A stretch of 64,000 bases of DNA from Hymenopus coronatus (GCA_030762935.1 CM060892.1:85442827-85506826); one strand, 5' to 3'; counted from the stretch's first letter, positions 46,951 to 58,752 are shown. Numbers and translations: made by a program. Notes: a model not told the origin generated them from the letters alone.

Positions 46951-47169
46951 ACAATACAAAATACATATGCAAAGAACATGCAATTTCAAACCTTTCGCAC
47001 AAGGGAGGCTCTTTAAAGCTCTTAACTATCGCGTACAACGAAATGTATAAATGTGAAATGAATGGATTAATGTGGTGCAGTTAGGAGACTAAGTTGTAGT
47101 AAAGTGAATAAAGAAAGCCACGTTAATGCTACGCTTAGAATTTTTTCCCAGATTTTATTTTATATTTAG

Positions 47170-47402
47170 TAATTAGTTTGCTTAACGTCCTTTAACGCCA
47201 TATCGGACGATGAGTGAAATCAGTAAAATAATGATGTTCAAATGATCTCGAGTTCAATGGAGCTTAAAGCTACTTGTCTTCTCAGGATAAGGCAAAACCC
47301 CTGGGAGCCGTATCCGGGTAATTTACCCTAAGCGAGATCCGAACTCTTGACCTCTTAAATGTAAGGCAAACACGCTACCCCCACACTACCAAGGCGGGCT
47401 AT
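47170..47402 (-). repeat. SINE family S3, most complete copy
   Basis: On the minus strand the order is: A box TTGGTAGTGTGGGGGTAGC; B box AGAGTTCGGATCTCGC; then TTAGGGTAAATTACC, GCCTTATCCTGAGAAGAC, TTTCACTCATCGTCCG and GGACGTTAAGC. This copy supplies the tRNA-derived head missing at 20420, 27030 and 36785. Confidence 0.82.
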
Positions 47403-47759
47403 ATGCACTTTGCAAAAGTGGATGGGCAGTTTCGAGTAACCCTGTACCAACACAAGTACGATCAATCTTTTGTTCTGCCATTTGTTTTATTAATGGCCGA
47501 GCTACACCAAGAGTCTCGTGAGGTTTGAAACTTGACAGAGCTTTGCATGCAAGTTAGATATAGCTTTTATTTAGAGCAATGGCATTTATTATAGTTCGTC
47601 TTGAGGCGGTGTCTTCGGTTGCTTCATGTCGTCACCACCTATCTGCTCTAATGCTTTTTGAAGCCTTTGCGTGCACAGATACAATTCCATTGATTGAACG
47701 CGTGAAATTTCTGCATGCATGCAAAGCAAACCGGCGAAGCGTGTAACATGTCCTAAAGG
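47403..47759. other. unassigned stretch
   Basis: TTTTATTTAGAGCAATGGCATTT near 47568 resembles TTTTATTTAGGCCAGTGGC near 47978, next to the tandem duplication that follows. Nothing else is recognised. Confidence 0.45.
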
Positions 47760-47996
47760 CGCTTAACATTTTAGCGAGTTAGTTACTCATATAGGCACTC
47801 TTAAAGTAGTTATGTTCTTGCATTTCTGCTCAACACGTATTCCATTGTAGTGTATATTCATTTCGTTCATTGACCATATTAATTAACATTTTAGTGAGTT
47901 ATTCATATAGGCACTCCTAAGGTGCATAATTCTTTTGCAGTTCTTCTCAACACTTATTTTCCATTGAATGTATACTTTTTATTTAGGCCAGTGGCT
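47760..47996. repeat. tandem duplication, about 120-bp unit, two copies
   Basis: CTTAACATTTTAGCGAGTTAG (47762) and ATTAACATTTTAGTGAGTTA (47882) head two units. They share CATATAGGCACTC, TTCTnCTCAACAC and ATTCCATTG-type words in the same order. Confidence 0.75.
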
Positions 47997-49540
47997 TTCT
48001 TTAATATATCAATTTATACTAGTGTTTTCCTACAAGAGCTGTGTTATCATAGAGAAATGTTTGTTGCTTAAAGCACCAATACATGTATAATAACGTCAAA
48101 ATTTTAATCTTATAAATTGCTGGATCTTAGAGAGAGGATTTTCTAATACTATTGCATTACTTTTTTTTTTTTTAAATTTGTCATGTGCAAGTTTCATATT
48201 TTTTCAGGTAAACTATTGAATAGAGCAATACAGGCTGTTCCACAGTGAGTGCACGCTTACAGATGCGCGATTTACAGGAGTCTGCCTGTATACAATACAA
48301 CTGTGAATTAAGTGCAAGCTATCAAGTGTTGATATTTTCAGACGAATCTAGTTGAACAGTGGATTAAAGGAAAATAATTTAAAACTAGTTTGCGTTTTAC
48401 TTATTTACGTTTAATGAAATAAATATTATTGCTACTTGTCAGATAATTATTAATAGTTGTACACAAATTATACTCATGTGTATTTTTTAATATGCAGTAA
48501 ATAATTCGATGTGGGTAAATAAAACTATAAAAATAAAATTTATTAAATGTGTAATTATATTTAAAAAGTAAATACACTCAAAAAGAGTAGATTTCGATTT
48601 CACATAATATTCTTATTCCTCTTTCTTTCCTATTCCGTTCTCTATCAACCTTCCACCTCTTACTAAGTTTACGTCTTTCGAATCAGCCGATAGTTCAGTT
48701 TTTTTTTTTTTTTGTTTTTTTTTTCCCCTATCATTCTATCAACGGCGCTTCCATTTCGTTCTGTTTTCATATGTCTTATCATTAACTGAAAATATGTTTA
48801 AATCTGATCTCATCTTTTCATTCTTTTTTTTTTTAATCTATTTTAGAGCAACTACATATCTCTCGAATATAATATCTGCTGTCTGTAGACGTTTTTTGTT
48901 TTTTCTGTCCATGATTCCGAACTACATATAGAGTAGACATAGTTAAACTTTATAGAATTCCGTTTCAGTTTTCTTTCTATCTTTCTGCCTGTTCCGTAAG
49001 AACTTCGTCTCAATATCTTTACCATACTTAAAACTAATATCACAATATAGATAATTCCTCTCATTTGTAAAATAAAAAGATTGTTTTCATAAGTATAATT
49101 GCCCCAAAGTGAGACACCATAATTCAGAAGCGTGTATACATTACTGTTATATTATACTTACATTAATTATTTTTAATGGTTTGGCTCAATACCCTTAACA
49201 TAAACACCTTTCATAGTCTATAGGTGAGATTTTCATTCTAATTTAGATTCAAGACAGTACCTTGAAAGTTATTTTAGGTGATTTTACCTGAAGTTAGCAA
49301 TACAGTTATCAAAACTAAGATCCACAGTCTTCTTTTACTTAAGTATTATTTGAGCCACGACAATGATTACCTTTTTAAGTTATATCTAACTTGTTATAGA
49401 CAACTCAGTCTTAACTGAAAAAGAAAAAAGGTTGCTAATGATGTTATGTATCTCTTCATTGTTGGAAATTAAAAATAAAGTATCTTATACTCTCCAGATG
49501 TGTTAATTCTATTACTCTAGCATTAAAAACTTCTACAATG
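47997..49540. other. long unassigned AT-rich stretch
   Basis: About 1.5 kb. T runs lie at about 48162-48173, 48700-48725 and 48827-48835. No recognised repeat or exon. Confidence 0.45.
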
Positions 49541-49965
49541 GTTCCGACGTTTTCATTTGACTTTCGCAAGTTTTAATATCGACTTACTGGCCCAGTTTAC
49601 TGCTCGTTATGACTTGCCTATTCAAGCAATATCTCAATCCCAGTGTAAGAAGTTGAGATTTTCAGATCAATGCCTGCAGTGTAGGCTTTTCATAGAAGTG
49701 CACACTCATGTTGCTTTATTAAAATCAAGTGCTTCACAGATGCTCCGTGGAGCGGAATATTTAAATGAGCTTCTAGATAGAGTAACGGCTAACGGTGTTG
49801 TGATGGAAAGGGATTTCATGTCATCCACTTCTTGTTTGTGGTCACCCAGACGCGATGTGACCTGACGACATACAAAGAAAGAAAAAATGACTGGCTGAAC
49901 AAGTGTATATCTTCACCCAATATAATTGCTCCTGAAGAAAGCTATATCTAAATATAGCATTTTGA
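49541..49965 (+). other. possible retroelement remnant with an open frame
   Basis: A frame open from about 49557 to a TGA at 49863 (102 codons) has fairly balanced composition and reads protein-like (GAEYLNELLDRVTANGVVME), but I recognise no domain. It is bracketed by GGTTCCGACGTTTTC at 49540 and by CTCCTGAAGAAAGCTATAT/ATATAGC at 49930. These words are typical of the ends of some invertebrate retroelements, whose tails often carry a small stem. The assignment is weak. Confidence 0.25.
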
Positions 49966-50054
49966 AGCTTTTGGTGAGTTTAGTATAATTAGTAGTTGGT
50001 GGACTGCCGAATAGTTTCAATGTACACTTGGAAAATCAACAGTTATACTGTCTA

Positions 50055-50876
50055 GGCACTATGTACATAGTGTATAGAGAAGGTATTGCATTCCACCCAA
50101 AAATTCGATACCGAGATTTCACCGGAATTAGTCGCTTTAGGGCCCCTCATGTCAAAACAAGAGGCATTTTCAGAAAAAGGTCCGTATGTGTCTGTGAACA
50201 CGATAACTCAAAAACGAAAAGTCCGGTAAAATACCAAACTTGGTGTTTAAGTTAAGTATTTTCCATGGATGCGACAAGAAGATTTTGAGAAAAATTCCCC
50301 CACCCCAAACTACCCTTTACATGGAAAAAATGTCGAAAATTTTTATTTCCTCAAACATGGCTCTAGCGATTTTGATTAAAATACCATGTCAAAGATATTT
50401 ATATGACAAAGTGTATATCTTGAATTTTCTGGGAGGAGCCTCTAAAGACTTCTTTATTCTGAATGAATTTTGTGTAATTAGTAAACCGTAAGAGATAGAA
50501 GAAAACTTACTACACAAAAAATGTGGATCACGATAAAACACACAATTTATGTCCAATATGTTTTTTCGTTGAATTGACCATTTCTGAGATATTCCTTGTT
50601 ATTTGTTTCAGATTTAAAATACTTTTTGTAATCTCATGGCCCTGCTGCATAGAAACGGATTTCATCCACATGGCCACCGGCTTTTAAAAGATTTGACTAT
50701 CGTTTTTGCCTAGTTTATTCCCTTATTTTCTTTATGTTTATAAGGAAGCAAGCAATTAAGACCATTTCTGCTATGTTTTTCTTGATTATCATAAAGTAGA
50801 TAGAAGAATAAGGTCTTTAACAATAATTTATTACAGCGATGTAGAGAAAATCATGTGAATGGAACAAAAGATTTTT
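50055..50876 (-). mobile_element. R1 repeat, near full span, no CA tract
   Basis: It begins directly in the palindrome core GCACTATGTACATAGTGTATAGAG, so the outermost arm is missing. TTTCACCGGAATTAGTCGC, AATACCAAACTTGGTGTTT and GGTAAACCGTAAGAGATAG follow. It ends GGAACAAAAGATTTTTTTAC. CA-tract site: GTATGTGTCTGTG. Confidence 0.9.
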
Positions 50877-51169
50877 TTACTGAATACATATCTCACAAAC
50901 CGGTCCAATAGGCCATCATGGGTCTCATAGCAGTACGTGCCTTTCTGTTCCTGGGATCTTACAATAAAACGTTAGTACTATCTAAATGTGGATACTGTAT
51001 GCCAATATAATGGAGATAAAAAGTTCACAAAAAGAATAGGAAATAATTAACATAAGAATAAAATATCAAATATAGCATTTAAAAACAACAAAACCCTTCG
51101 TTCTTGTGTGGCCCCGCTTTTTCGTTTTCCCTGGTAATAAACTTATTTTGTGGAATCTCAGTTAAAAAT

Positions 51170-51932
51170 GATCTAATGAGCCAAATTTACACAACTTTCT
51201 CAAATTATACTGCAGAAAACTTCTTATAAAAGCTATCTACTTTGTGTTTATCAAGATAAACATTAATAGGAATGGTTTATTACGATATTTCTTGTACAGG
51301 AAAATAGAACAAGCTAAAGTGATAATCAAATATTTTAAAAGTTGGTCGCTATGTGATATAATTGAAATCCATGATAAAAAATGATAAGATGTGGATCTAA
51401 GCTTCCTATGAGTATACATATTGGAACATTTAAATTTATAAAAAGTAATGTCTCGAAAATGGATAGCTCTACAGCAAGAATGCATTTTGCATAAATTATG
51501 TGTTTTAGATATCAGCTTTTTTGTATAGTAAGTTTTTTTCTATCTCTTACTGTTTACCAGTAATGCAAAAGTCACCCAGAATAAAGAGGACTTCAGAGGC
51601 TATTCCCAGAAAATTCAATATATGAATTCCGTTTGGTATATAAACATCTTGAATATGCGGTGTTTTAATAAAGATCGCAAGCGCCATTTATGAGAAAATC
51701 AAAATTATCGGACAATATGCTATGTAAAGGGTAGTTTGGGGTGGGAATTTTGTTAAACACATTGTCGCATTCTTGGAAGATACTAAACGTAAATGCTGAA
51801 CTTAAAAATCGAGTTTATTATTTAATCCACCGCGCGCATGCGCACGCTTTTTTGCCTCGGGGGATCCTAAATTGTGTATTTCCAGTGAAATCTTGGTATC
51901 GAATGTTTGGGTGAGTACCTTCTCTTTACGAA
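51170..51932 (+). mobile_element. R1 repeat, diverged, first of a tandem pair
   Basis: It begins near ACACAACTTTCTCAAATTATAC. It passes through CAGAGGCTATTCCCAGAAAATTC and GGTAGTTTGGGGTGGG, and ends TACCTTCTCTTTACG. A CGCGCGCATGCGCACGC word replaces the CA tract. The next copy starts about 10 bp later. Confidence 0.8.
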
Positions 51933-51941
51933 GTAATTTTA

Positions 51942-52824
51942 AAAAATCTGATGTGTACCATTCACATGACTTTCTCCATATCCCTGCAACAAATAATTCT
52001 TAAAAAGCTTATACTTCTATTTACTTTATGCTAATCAGAAAAGAATAGCAGAAATAGTCTAATTACTCGCTTCCTTGTAAGTAGAAGCGAAATAAGGGAC
52101 AACCATAGGTTAAAGTGATAGTCAAAAGCTGGTTGCTATGTCAATGAAGTTCCTTTGTTTATATGGATAGGAGTTGACAAGTTCCTGTATGAGAAAAGTA
52201 TACGTTTTTCATAGCAGAAACCAAAAATAAGGAAGTCACAAAAACGACGAACTCCACGAAAAAAAATATATAACATAAATTGTGTGTTTTAGTGTGCTCT
52301 ACATTTTTTGTGTAGTAAATTTTTGTCCATCTCTTAAGGTTTAGCAGTTATTCAAAATTTAGTAAAATTCATCCAGAATAAACTACTCTTCAGAGGCTAT
52401 TCCCATAAAATTCAAGATATACATTTTATTTGTCAGGTAAATATGTTTAATATACGAAATTTTAATCAAAATCGTTAGAGTCATTTTTGAGAAAATCAAA
52501 ATTTTCGAAAAAAGTTCCATGTAAAGATTAGTTGGGGGTGGGGGGATTTTTCTCAAAATCTTCGTGTCGCATCCCTCGAAGATACTAAACTTAAATACCA
52601 AGTTTGGTATTTTACCGACTTTTCGTTTTTGAGTTATCATGTTCACAGACACACACACGCACACACACACACACACACACGAACCTTTTTGTGAAAATGC
52701 TTTTTTTGGATATTGGGGACCCTAAAACAAATATTTCCGGTGAAATCTCGGTATTGAATTTTTGGGTGGAGTGCAATACTTTCTCTATACACTATGTACA
52801 TAATGCGTATGGAGAAAGTAAAAA
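51942..52824 (+). mobile_element. R1 repeat, near-complete, second of a tandem pair
   Basis: Very similar to the copy at 8460-9368 over its whole length. It has AAAAAATCTGATGTGTACC, internal palindrome AAATACCAAGTTTGGTATTT at 52594-52613, (CA)n at 52644-52682, and the terminal near-palindrome with core ACTATGTACATAAT at 52791-52804 (one arm base changed). The high identity suggests these two copies are among the youngest here. Confidence 0.92.
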
Positions 52825-53215
52825 CTAAGAAAGAACATTTGAAATTTATGCCGGTGTGAATTTGAATATTAGAAGTAAAGCTCGAGAATTCTGCCTTAGA
52901 TTTTCTGTTCTACGGTTAGTAGTAGCATTTTAATAATGCATATGCTGCTATGAATGCATTTCTCCCCTGGGTATGTTTTACTTTCTTTGTTGCTGAAAGA
53001 GAGAATGTGCGAGCAAAGCCATTAGTAGACGTCTGTTGAGGAAACCCGTACAGTGTCTGTCTGGGTCAACGCCGTACAAATGTGGCGTTACACGGAGCTT
53101 AGATAGGAATGTCCTTGCATATTTTCTTTTCACTTTAAAAATTGGGACTACTCAGTCAATGCACTGGTGGAGTCAACCTCACATGTGACCAAATCTAACT
53201 ACACAGGAACATTTC
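52825..53215. other. unassigned stretch
   Basis: Nothing recognised. Confidence 0.5.
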
Positions 53216-53274
53216 CAAGTTTACAGAAAGTTAGTGTGGATTGTAAATTAGGTCTTCCTTTTTTCGCATCTTCG

Positions 53275-53308
<34 letters not shown>

Positions 53309-53363
53309 CATTTTGTCCCAAGTTCACAAAAGTTAGTGTGAGCTCGTAAGGCAGATTTTTATT
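53216..53363. repeat. direct repeats around a (T)n tract
   Basis: CAAGTTTACAGAAAGTTAGTGTG (53217) and CAAGTTCACAAAAGTTAGTGTG (53319) flank a run of 32 T (53277-53308). A third related copy, CTAGTTTACAGGACATTTAGTGTG, lies at 54074, beyond the R1 copy that follows. Confidence 0.75.
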
Positions 53364-54064
53364 GCTTTCTCTACTTAGCACATAATACATGCGTAGAAAA
53401 GGTATTGCACTCTAACCAAAAATTCGTTATCGAGGTTTTACCGGAAATACACTTTTTAGAACACCTGTATAAAAAGAATATTTGGGAAAAACTCCGTATA
53501 TGTGTATGAACACGATAACTCAAAAACGAAAGCTTGGTATTTGAATATAGTATCTTCCATGGATGCAAAACGAGGATTTTGAGGAAAATCTCTCCACCCA
53601 AACTATCCTTTTAATATAAAAGGCTACGAACACTTTGATTTTATCAAAAATGGCTCTATAGATTTTAATTAAAACACCATATATTACATAACAAATAAAA
53701 TGTATACCTATTTTGAAATTTCTGGGAATAGCCTCTGAAGACCTGTTTATTTTGGCTAAATTTTGCATAACTGGTAAACCGTAAGAGATGTGAAAACCTA
53801 CTACACAGAAATGTAGATCTCGTTTAAACACACAATTTATGTTATTTGCATTCTTTTCGTGGAGTTGATGATTTCTGAGATATTCTTTGTATTAGCTTCA
53901 GTTTTAAAATAGTTAAACTTTTCTCATACGGGAACTTGTCAAATCCTAGCCATGGAGAGAAACTGATTTCAATCACATAACAACCGGCTTTAAATAATCT
54001 GATTATCGCTTTTGATACAGAGATGTAGAGAAAGTCATATGAATGGAACAAATCAGATTTTATA
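53364..54064 (-). mobile_element. R1 repeat, internally deleted
   Basis: It starts GCTTTCTCTACTTAGCAC with a mostly lost palindrome. It includes GTTTTACCGGAAATACAC and GGTAAACCGTAAGAGATG, and ends GGAACAAATCAGATTTTAT. Confidence 0.87.
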
Positions 54065-54344
54065 GGAACTTTTCCTAGTTTACAGGACATTTAGTGTGAG
54101 CTTGAAAGGTAGATATTTATTTTAATCGTAGCTACACATTTTTTTTTTTATTGAATTTCAAGTCTTTAATAGGGGCCTTGTTTTGCAGTCGATTTTCTGA
54201 TGCTGTCGTTTACTTTGTATCGAGCAATTAAACTACCGAAAATAATTACCAGGGTATTCTGTATATAGTAATAGTATTCCTGCATCTCGTAAATTGAGCA
54301 AAGGGCATTGTTACGATGTTTCCATAATAGGATTTCAATTTCTA

Positions 54345-54612
54345 ATTCGTGAGTTGGTCACTAAGCGCCAATGAGACGAGGGATCAGCTCGTCGCCTACA
54401 GATGGCACTGTAGGACGAAATCACGAGTTGCGAACGCGAACAGGCGGAAAATGTTGCCCAAGAACTTCTTCTTTCAAGTAAGGTGTTCTGATACGTGTAA
54501 ATAAACACTACAGGGGATGCTAAGACTTTTTGCGTCCGAAAAAATACATCACCCTCCGTCAGGTTTGAACCTGTAATTTTGGATTTTAACGAACTACATC
54601 ACGGAGGGCGCA
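54345..54612 (-). repeat. SINE family S1b
   Basis: It shares its tRNA-distal body with the copy at 20030 (GTGAGTTGGTCACTAAGCGCC, then GACGAGGGATCAGCTCG, then AAATCACGAGTTGCG). Its inverted head is GTCAGGTTTGAACCTGTAATT (B box). It ends ACATCACGGAGGGCGC. Confidence 0.75.
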
Positions 54613-54789
54613 TTATTAGCGTGTTCACTAATGTTGAATTGATGTAATTATTTTTAGTGTAATTCTTTGATTTGAGGCACTTTTAAGATTTTGCGAAATT
54701 TTGGTATGACATCATTCCGACAGTATTACACAGAGCCTGATGTTTTTTTAACTTTAGCCACGGAAAACAAGAGGTTCTTGGGGGAGGGA

Positions 54790-54905
54790 GTACTGTGAAA
54801 CTCCAGTTGGTAAGTTTTTCTGTACCCAGGCAGGGGTTGAAACTAGATATCCTTTGAGTGTAGGTAAATCTCTCAAGTCACGTACCCCGGTGTAGAAACT
54901 ACCCA
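54790..54905 (-). repeat. tRNA-like SINE head remnant
   Basis: CAGGCAGGGGTTGAAACTAGATA is an inverted, degraded B box, with AAGTCACGTACCCCGGTG in the A-box position. The family is unassigned. Confidence 0.4.
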
Positions 54906-55020
54906 AAAGGAATAAGATTCGCCTCTCTGGAGAACACTAGAAGCGGTCACGTGATAACGCATCCTCCCCAACTTGATACTCAGTTCAGGGCGTGTCACCA
55001 CACATATCTTTGAAACAAAA

Positions 55021-55425
55021 GCAAAAATCTGATGTGTTCCATTCAGGTGACTTTTTCTGCTTGTTCTGCAAATTATTCTTACAAAAGATTATTCTTTTAT
55101 CTACATCATGCTAATCGAGGTAAGCCTTGGCAGAAATGATCTTATTACTTGTTTCCTTGTAAGTAGAATATATACGTTTTGCCGTGTAAATATTTTTAAT
55201 ATAGCCATTTTTTGAGAAAAACAGAAATTTCTAAAAAAAAATCCATGAAAAGTGTGCTAGTGGTGGAAAGATTTTCTTGAAAATCTTCGTTTCATTCTTG
55301 GAAGATACTAAACTTAAATATCAAGTGTGAACTGAAAGTTTGCACGGATTTAAAACTGTTTTGTAAAAACTATTTTTTTAATGTGGGTGGAGTAAGACAT
55401 GTGAATGCAGCACATCTGAATTTTT
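55021..55425 (+). mobile_element. R1-derived element with two 5' ends
   Basis: It starts as a normal R1 5' end (AAAAATCTGATGTGTTCC) and carries internal R1 segments with large deletions to about 55390 (TGGGTGGAGTAAG). It then continues as the reverse complement of the 5' end (CATGTGAATGCAGCACATCTG). The palindromic 3' end is absent. Confidence 0.7.
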
Positions 55426-55479
55426 TTCTTGAGAAATTTGCCGTGGAAACGTAGATGAATGAATATGTGCATTTATTTA

Positions 55480-55535
55480 AACACACACACACACACACAC
55501 ACACACTCTCTCTCTCTCTCACTCTCACTCTCACT
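55480..55535. repeat. (CA)n(CT)n compound microsatellite
   Basis: About 13 CA units pass into CT units and then CACTCT-type sextets. Confidence 0.95.
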
Positions 55536-55626
55536 GATCGTCATCAATTGCACAGGTCCACAGATCATACGTGCTCTGTAATACACAAAATAGTAAGCAA
55601 TATTAAAAAAAATGTAAATGTCGTGT

Positions 55627-55908
55627 TATTTATGGACGCTCTTTAACTGCTACGGTTCTCAGCGTCCCATTCTATATTGGGCGTGAAAGACCGCTTAATT
55701 TTGCTCAGAGGCCTCTCTATCAGGCTTGAGGTTCCTTTACGTGCCGTAAATCTACGACACGGGTCCAACGCCTTTACTTCCCTTCCGAAGGAAGCCATGC
55801 TAAGGATTTTTACCCCCGAAAAAATCCATCGTCCTCCACTGGGTTTGAACCCGCGACCTTATATAGGTATATGAAGTCAGCATGGTAACCATTACACCAC
55901 AGAGGGCG
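55627..55908 (-). repeat. SINE family S1, most complete copy
   Basis: On the minus strand the tRNA-like head has A box TGGTGTAATGGTTACCATG and B box GGTTCAAACCC, about 40 bp apart. The body contains CTTCGGAAGGGAAGTAAAGG and GTCGTAGATTTACGGCACG. The distal part ends ...GAATGGGACGCTGAGAACC, AAAGAGCGTCCATAAATAA. An intact-looking internal pol III promoter suggests relative youth. Confidence 0.85.
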
Positions 55909-56394
55909 ACATAAAATATACCCGGTATTTGGGGGTACTTTTATATTGCCGGTCAGGTGGCCATTCTTGGGGTACGAAACATTCCAGGTTCGACTATGTT
56001 GCTAAAAACTCAAAATAATAAATTGAACATAGGTCTTCGGCTATTCGGATATACGTACATCGTTTTCTAAGATTCGATGTTCACTACAAATGTGTGACTT
56101 TGGGAGGCAGGCCGCAAAGTCGCCGCTCGTAATTTCTTTGCTTGTATCGCGTTGTTGGTGCACGCCATAACCACCCCTTTGTACTGGGGGGTTCCAGGCA
56201 CAACCTCGAAGCTACCCCATCGCATTCCGGGGCTTATTTTACTTATTACGTCCCTTTCTTAGCCTTGTTTCCTTCCGGTTTACAACTTGATATTCACAGG
56301 GAAGCTTACCATTTGCACTAAATAGTTATGCTTGACATATTTTAATGCCTGACACAAATCTGCTTCATTTTTTGCTGAAGTAATGGGCTAGCGA

Positions 56395-56439
<45 letters not shown>

Positions 56440-58392
56440 GCTTAAAGCCTCTTTATTCATTCTATCGGAGGGAATTGATGTTACAAATGACTAAAATTAG
56501 TTTAGGCTTAGCTTTGAAGAAAAAAACAGTACTTATTTTGTACATAGTAATCACCAAACGGAGAAACTGCCTTAAGGTGCGCATTTAAGAAGCGGGGGCT
56601 AGAAATGTTCATTTTCTATATTAATGCATGTAGCTGGTTCCATTTTACTTACTATATTTACTTACTCATGTGTATACAATATTACATAAAGTCAAAATGT
56701 TAAGAATGTGCTTGAAAAATAACATATAAACATTTAAATAAAGACCACTGGATCAGCAAATCTAATTTAATATAATTTCATATAATTTCAAAATAATATG
56801 GACACTTCTACTATCCAATCTAGTGTTTTATTCAATTTGTTGTTTTATTTAGTTATATTAACCAACTAGATGGTGTTCATGATTATGTTTCCGAAATGAA
56901 AAAAAGAAGTTTAAATCTCAAATTTAGTATATATTTTCTATCCAAGAAATCTGAAGGAAAAAATAGCAATGTTAGCAGAAAATATCTGTTGGAATACTTG
57001 TGTTAAAATGTTAGGTTGTGTAGGCAAACTTATCAAGTTAGCAAACAGCAAGAATTTAAATTTTCCAGAAATACACAAGTATATTTTGTCCACACGAATT
57101 AAATTATAGCCAGTTATAACCAATGTCAGGTTTCATTTTTGACATAAAAATTTAGTTTTTTTGGGACGCGTCATATTTTCTTACGAACTGAAGAGCAGAT
57201 AAAATCTAAAATGCATTAAAAATATTGCATAAAGAAAATGTTTTCCTAGTGTAGAGGCTCTAGTTTAAATTGATAAAAACATAATTATGGGGATACTCCC
57301 CCCCCCCCTCCCCAACGGCTTCTGTAAAAATGACCGAGTCGCCACGAAGGAAGAAGAAAATAATGATTTATTTTCGCAATTTATTAAGATTAAAATAGAA
57401 TGGGACACATAATGGATAAGGAGACATTGTAATAATGCATAAACATTTTGAAAAATGATTATCTTCATTGAGATTGGATAAAAAACAGTGTTTAAAATCA
57501 CTGATGTCAATTATTACAGTAGGTTTACATTAACCTGAAAGAAGATCGTTATTTTGAAAGTATGAAATACTATACATCGCCACTTTTTACACAAAGTTAA
57601 TCATACAAAATTATAAGTAGATAGTAGGTATAACATTTATTTTGGGGGTTAAAAAGATAAAAACAACAGATGGCAAAAAACTAATATACAATTTTCGGAG
57701 TCTAGCACGCCACAAGAGCCAAGCCTCTTAGAAATTTGAAATGTGGGAGTTACCCTTTCTATCCAATCTTTATAAACCAACCGTAACCGTTCATTATTAG
57801 CTGGTGTATTTGCATACTCTTTCAATTAAAGTTATCAGAAAGTTACAAATGATCGAAATCGTCCGTTAATTTTGCAAACCGTACTGCAGTTTTTACCATG
57901 CAACGTTAAGCAGAAAACGTATTCACAAAGTGGGTTAGCTTGCAATAGTAAAAATACAACTGTATATTTAAACACACCAATAAATATACTGGTTGGACTG
58001 CAGAACATTTTCTTTTCCCTAAGGGTATTAGAAGATGGATCATAATTTTGATCTCATCATCTGCATCTAATGCAACAGGTGTGGTCATATTGAGGCCTTA
58101 CCATTTTTGGCAATGCTATGAGGTGCTGCACGTTGTATGAGGATAGTGGTTAGCCCGCGCGCAAATTTCTCCCTGTACCGGTTTTGCACTTGCTGCAGCA
58201 AACAGGTGTTAATACGTGTGTTCTAATAGCACAAGACAATCATGCTTGCATAGTAAACGAATTTGCCTTTCTTGGCCTGGTAAAGAATGAATCCACATCT
58301 TCGTGTTCAGTTGCAGATGTAGCTGTATAATCAACTCAATCATAGTTTAGGCTTAAATTCGTAGCACGAGGTAGTTTTAGAGGAAGTGTGTA
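55909..58392. other. long unassigned AT-rich stretch
   Basis: About 2.5 kb. A run of 40 A lies at 56397-56436 and a C run at 57298-57308. The 56090-56250 part is somewhat GC-richer. No recognised repeat or exon. Confidence 0.4.
56397..56436. repeat. (A)40 tract
   Basis: A pure A run that could be the tail of an unrecognised retroposon on the plus strand. The GC-richer sequence at 56090-56250 upstream is a possible body, but I see no family resemblance. Confidence 0.9.
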
Positions 58393-58683
58393 TATATGAC
58401 GAGTTCCATTCATATGACTTTCTCTAGCTGTTCCGCAAACACATTTTTCTTACAAAACATTATTCTTTTATCTACATGGGGATAACCATTAGCAGAATTG
58501 TCTTACATTTTTGGCTATTTATAAGTAGAAAGGAAATAAAGGAATCTTTTTAAAAGCCGGTCGCTAGCGAAACAATTGAAATTCAGTTATCTTAGAATGC
58601 TAGGAGTGGTCAATAGAAAGACGAAAAGATACTTCCCGTTTGAAAAACGTTTCATTACTTAAACTGAATGTAATAACTCGTAA

Positions 58684-58747
<64 letters not shown>
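58684..58747. repeat. (CT)n(AT)n compound microsatellite
   Basis: About 12 CT units pass into about 19 AT units, which lead straight into the left end of the Tc1 element. The TA tract offered target sites for that transposon. Confidence 0.97.

Positions 58748-58749
<2 letters not shown>

Positions 58750-58752
<3 letters not shown>

Noticed and set aside
55820..55908. Possible functional tRNA gene on the minus strand
   Set aside because: A and B boxes are good but the sequence continues into the S1 body. The lack of a tRNA-like 3' end and the presence of other copies indicate a SINE head.
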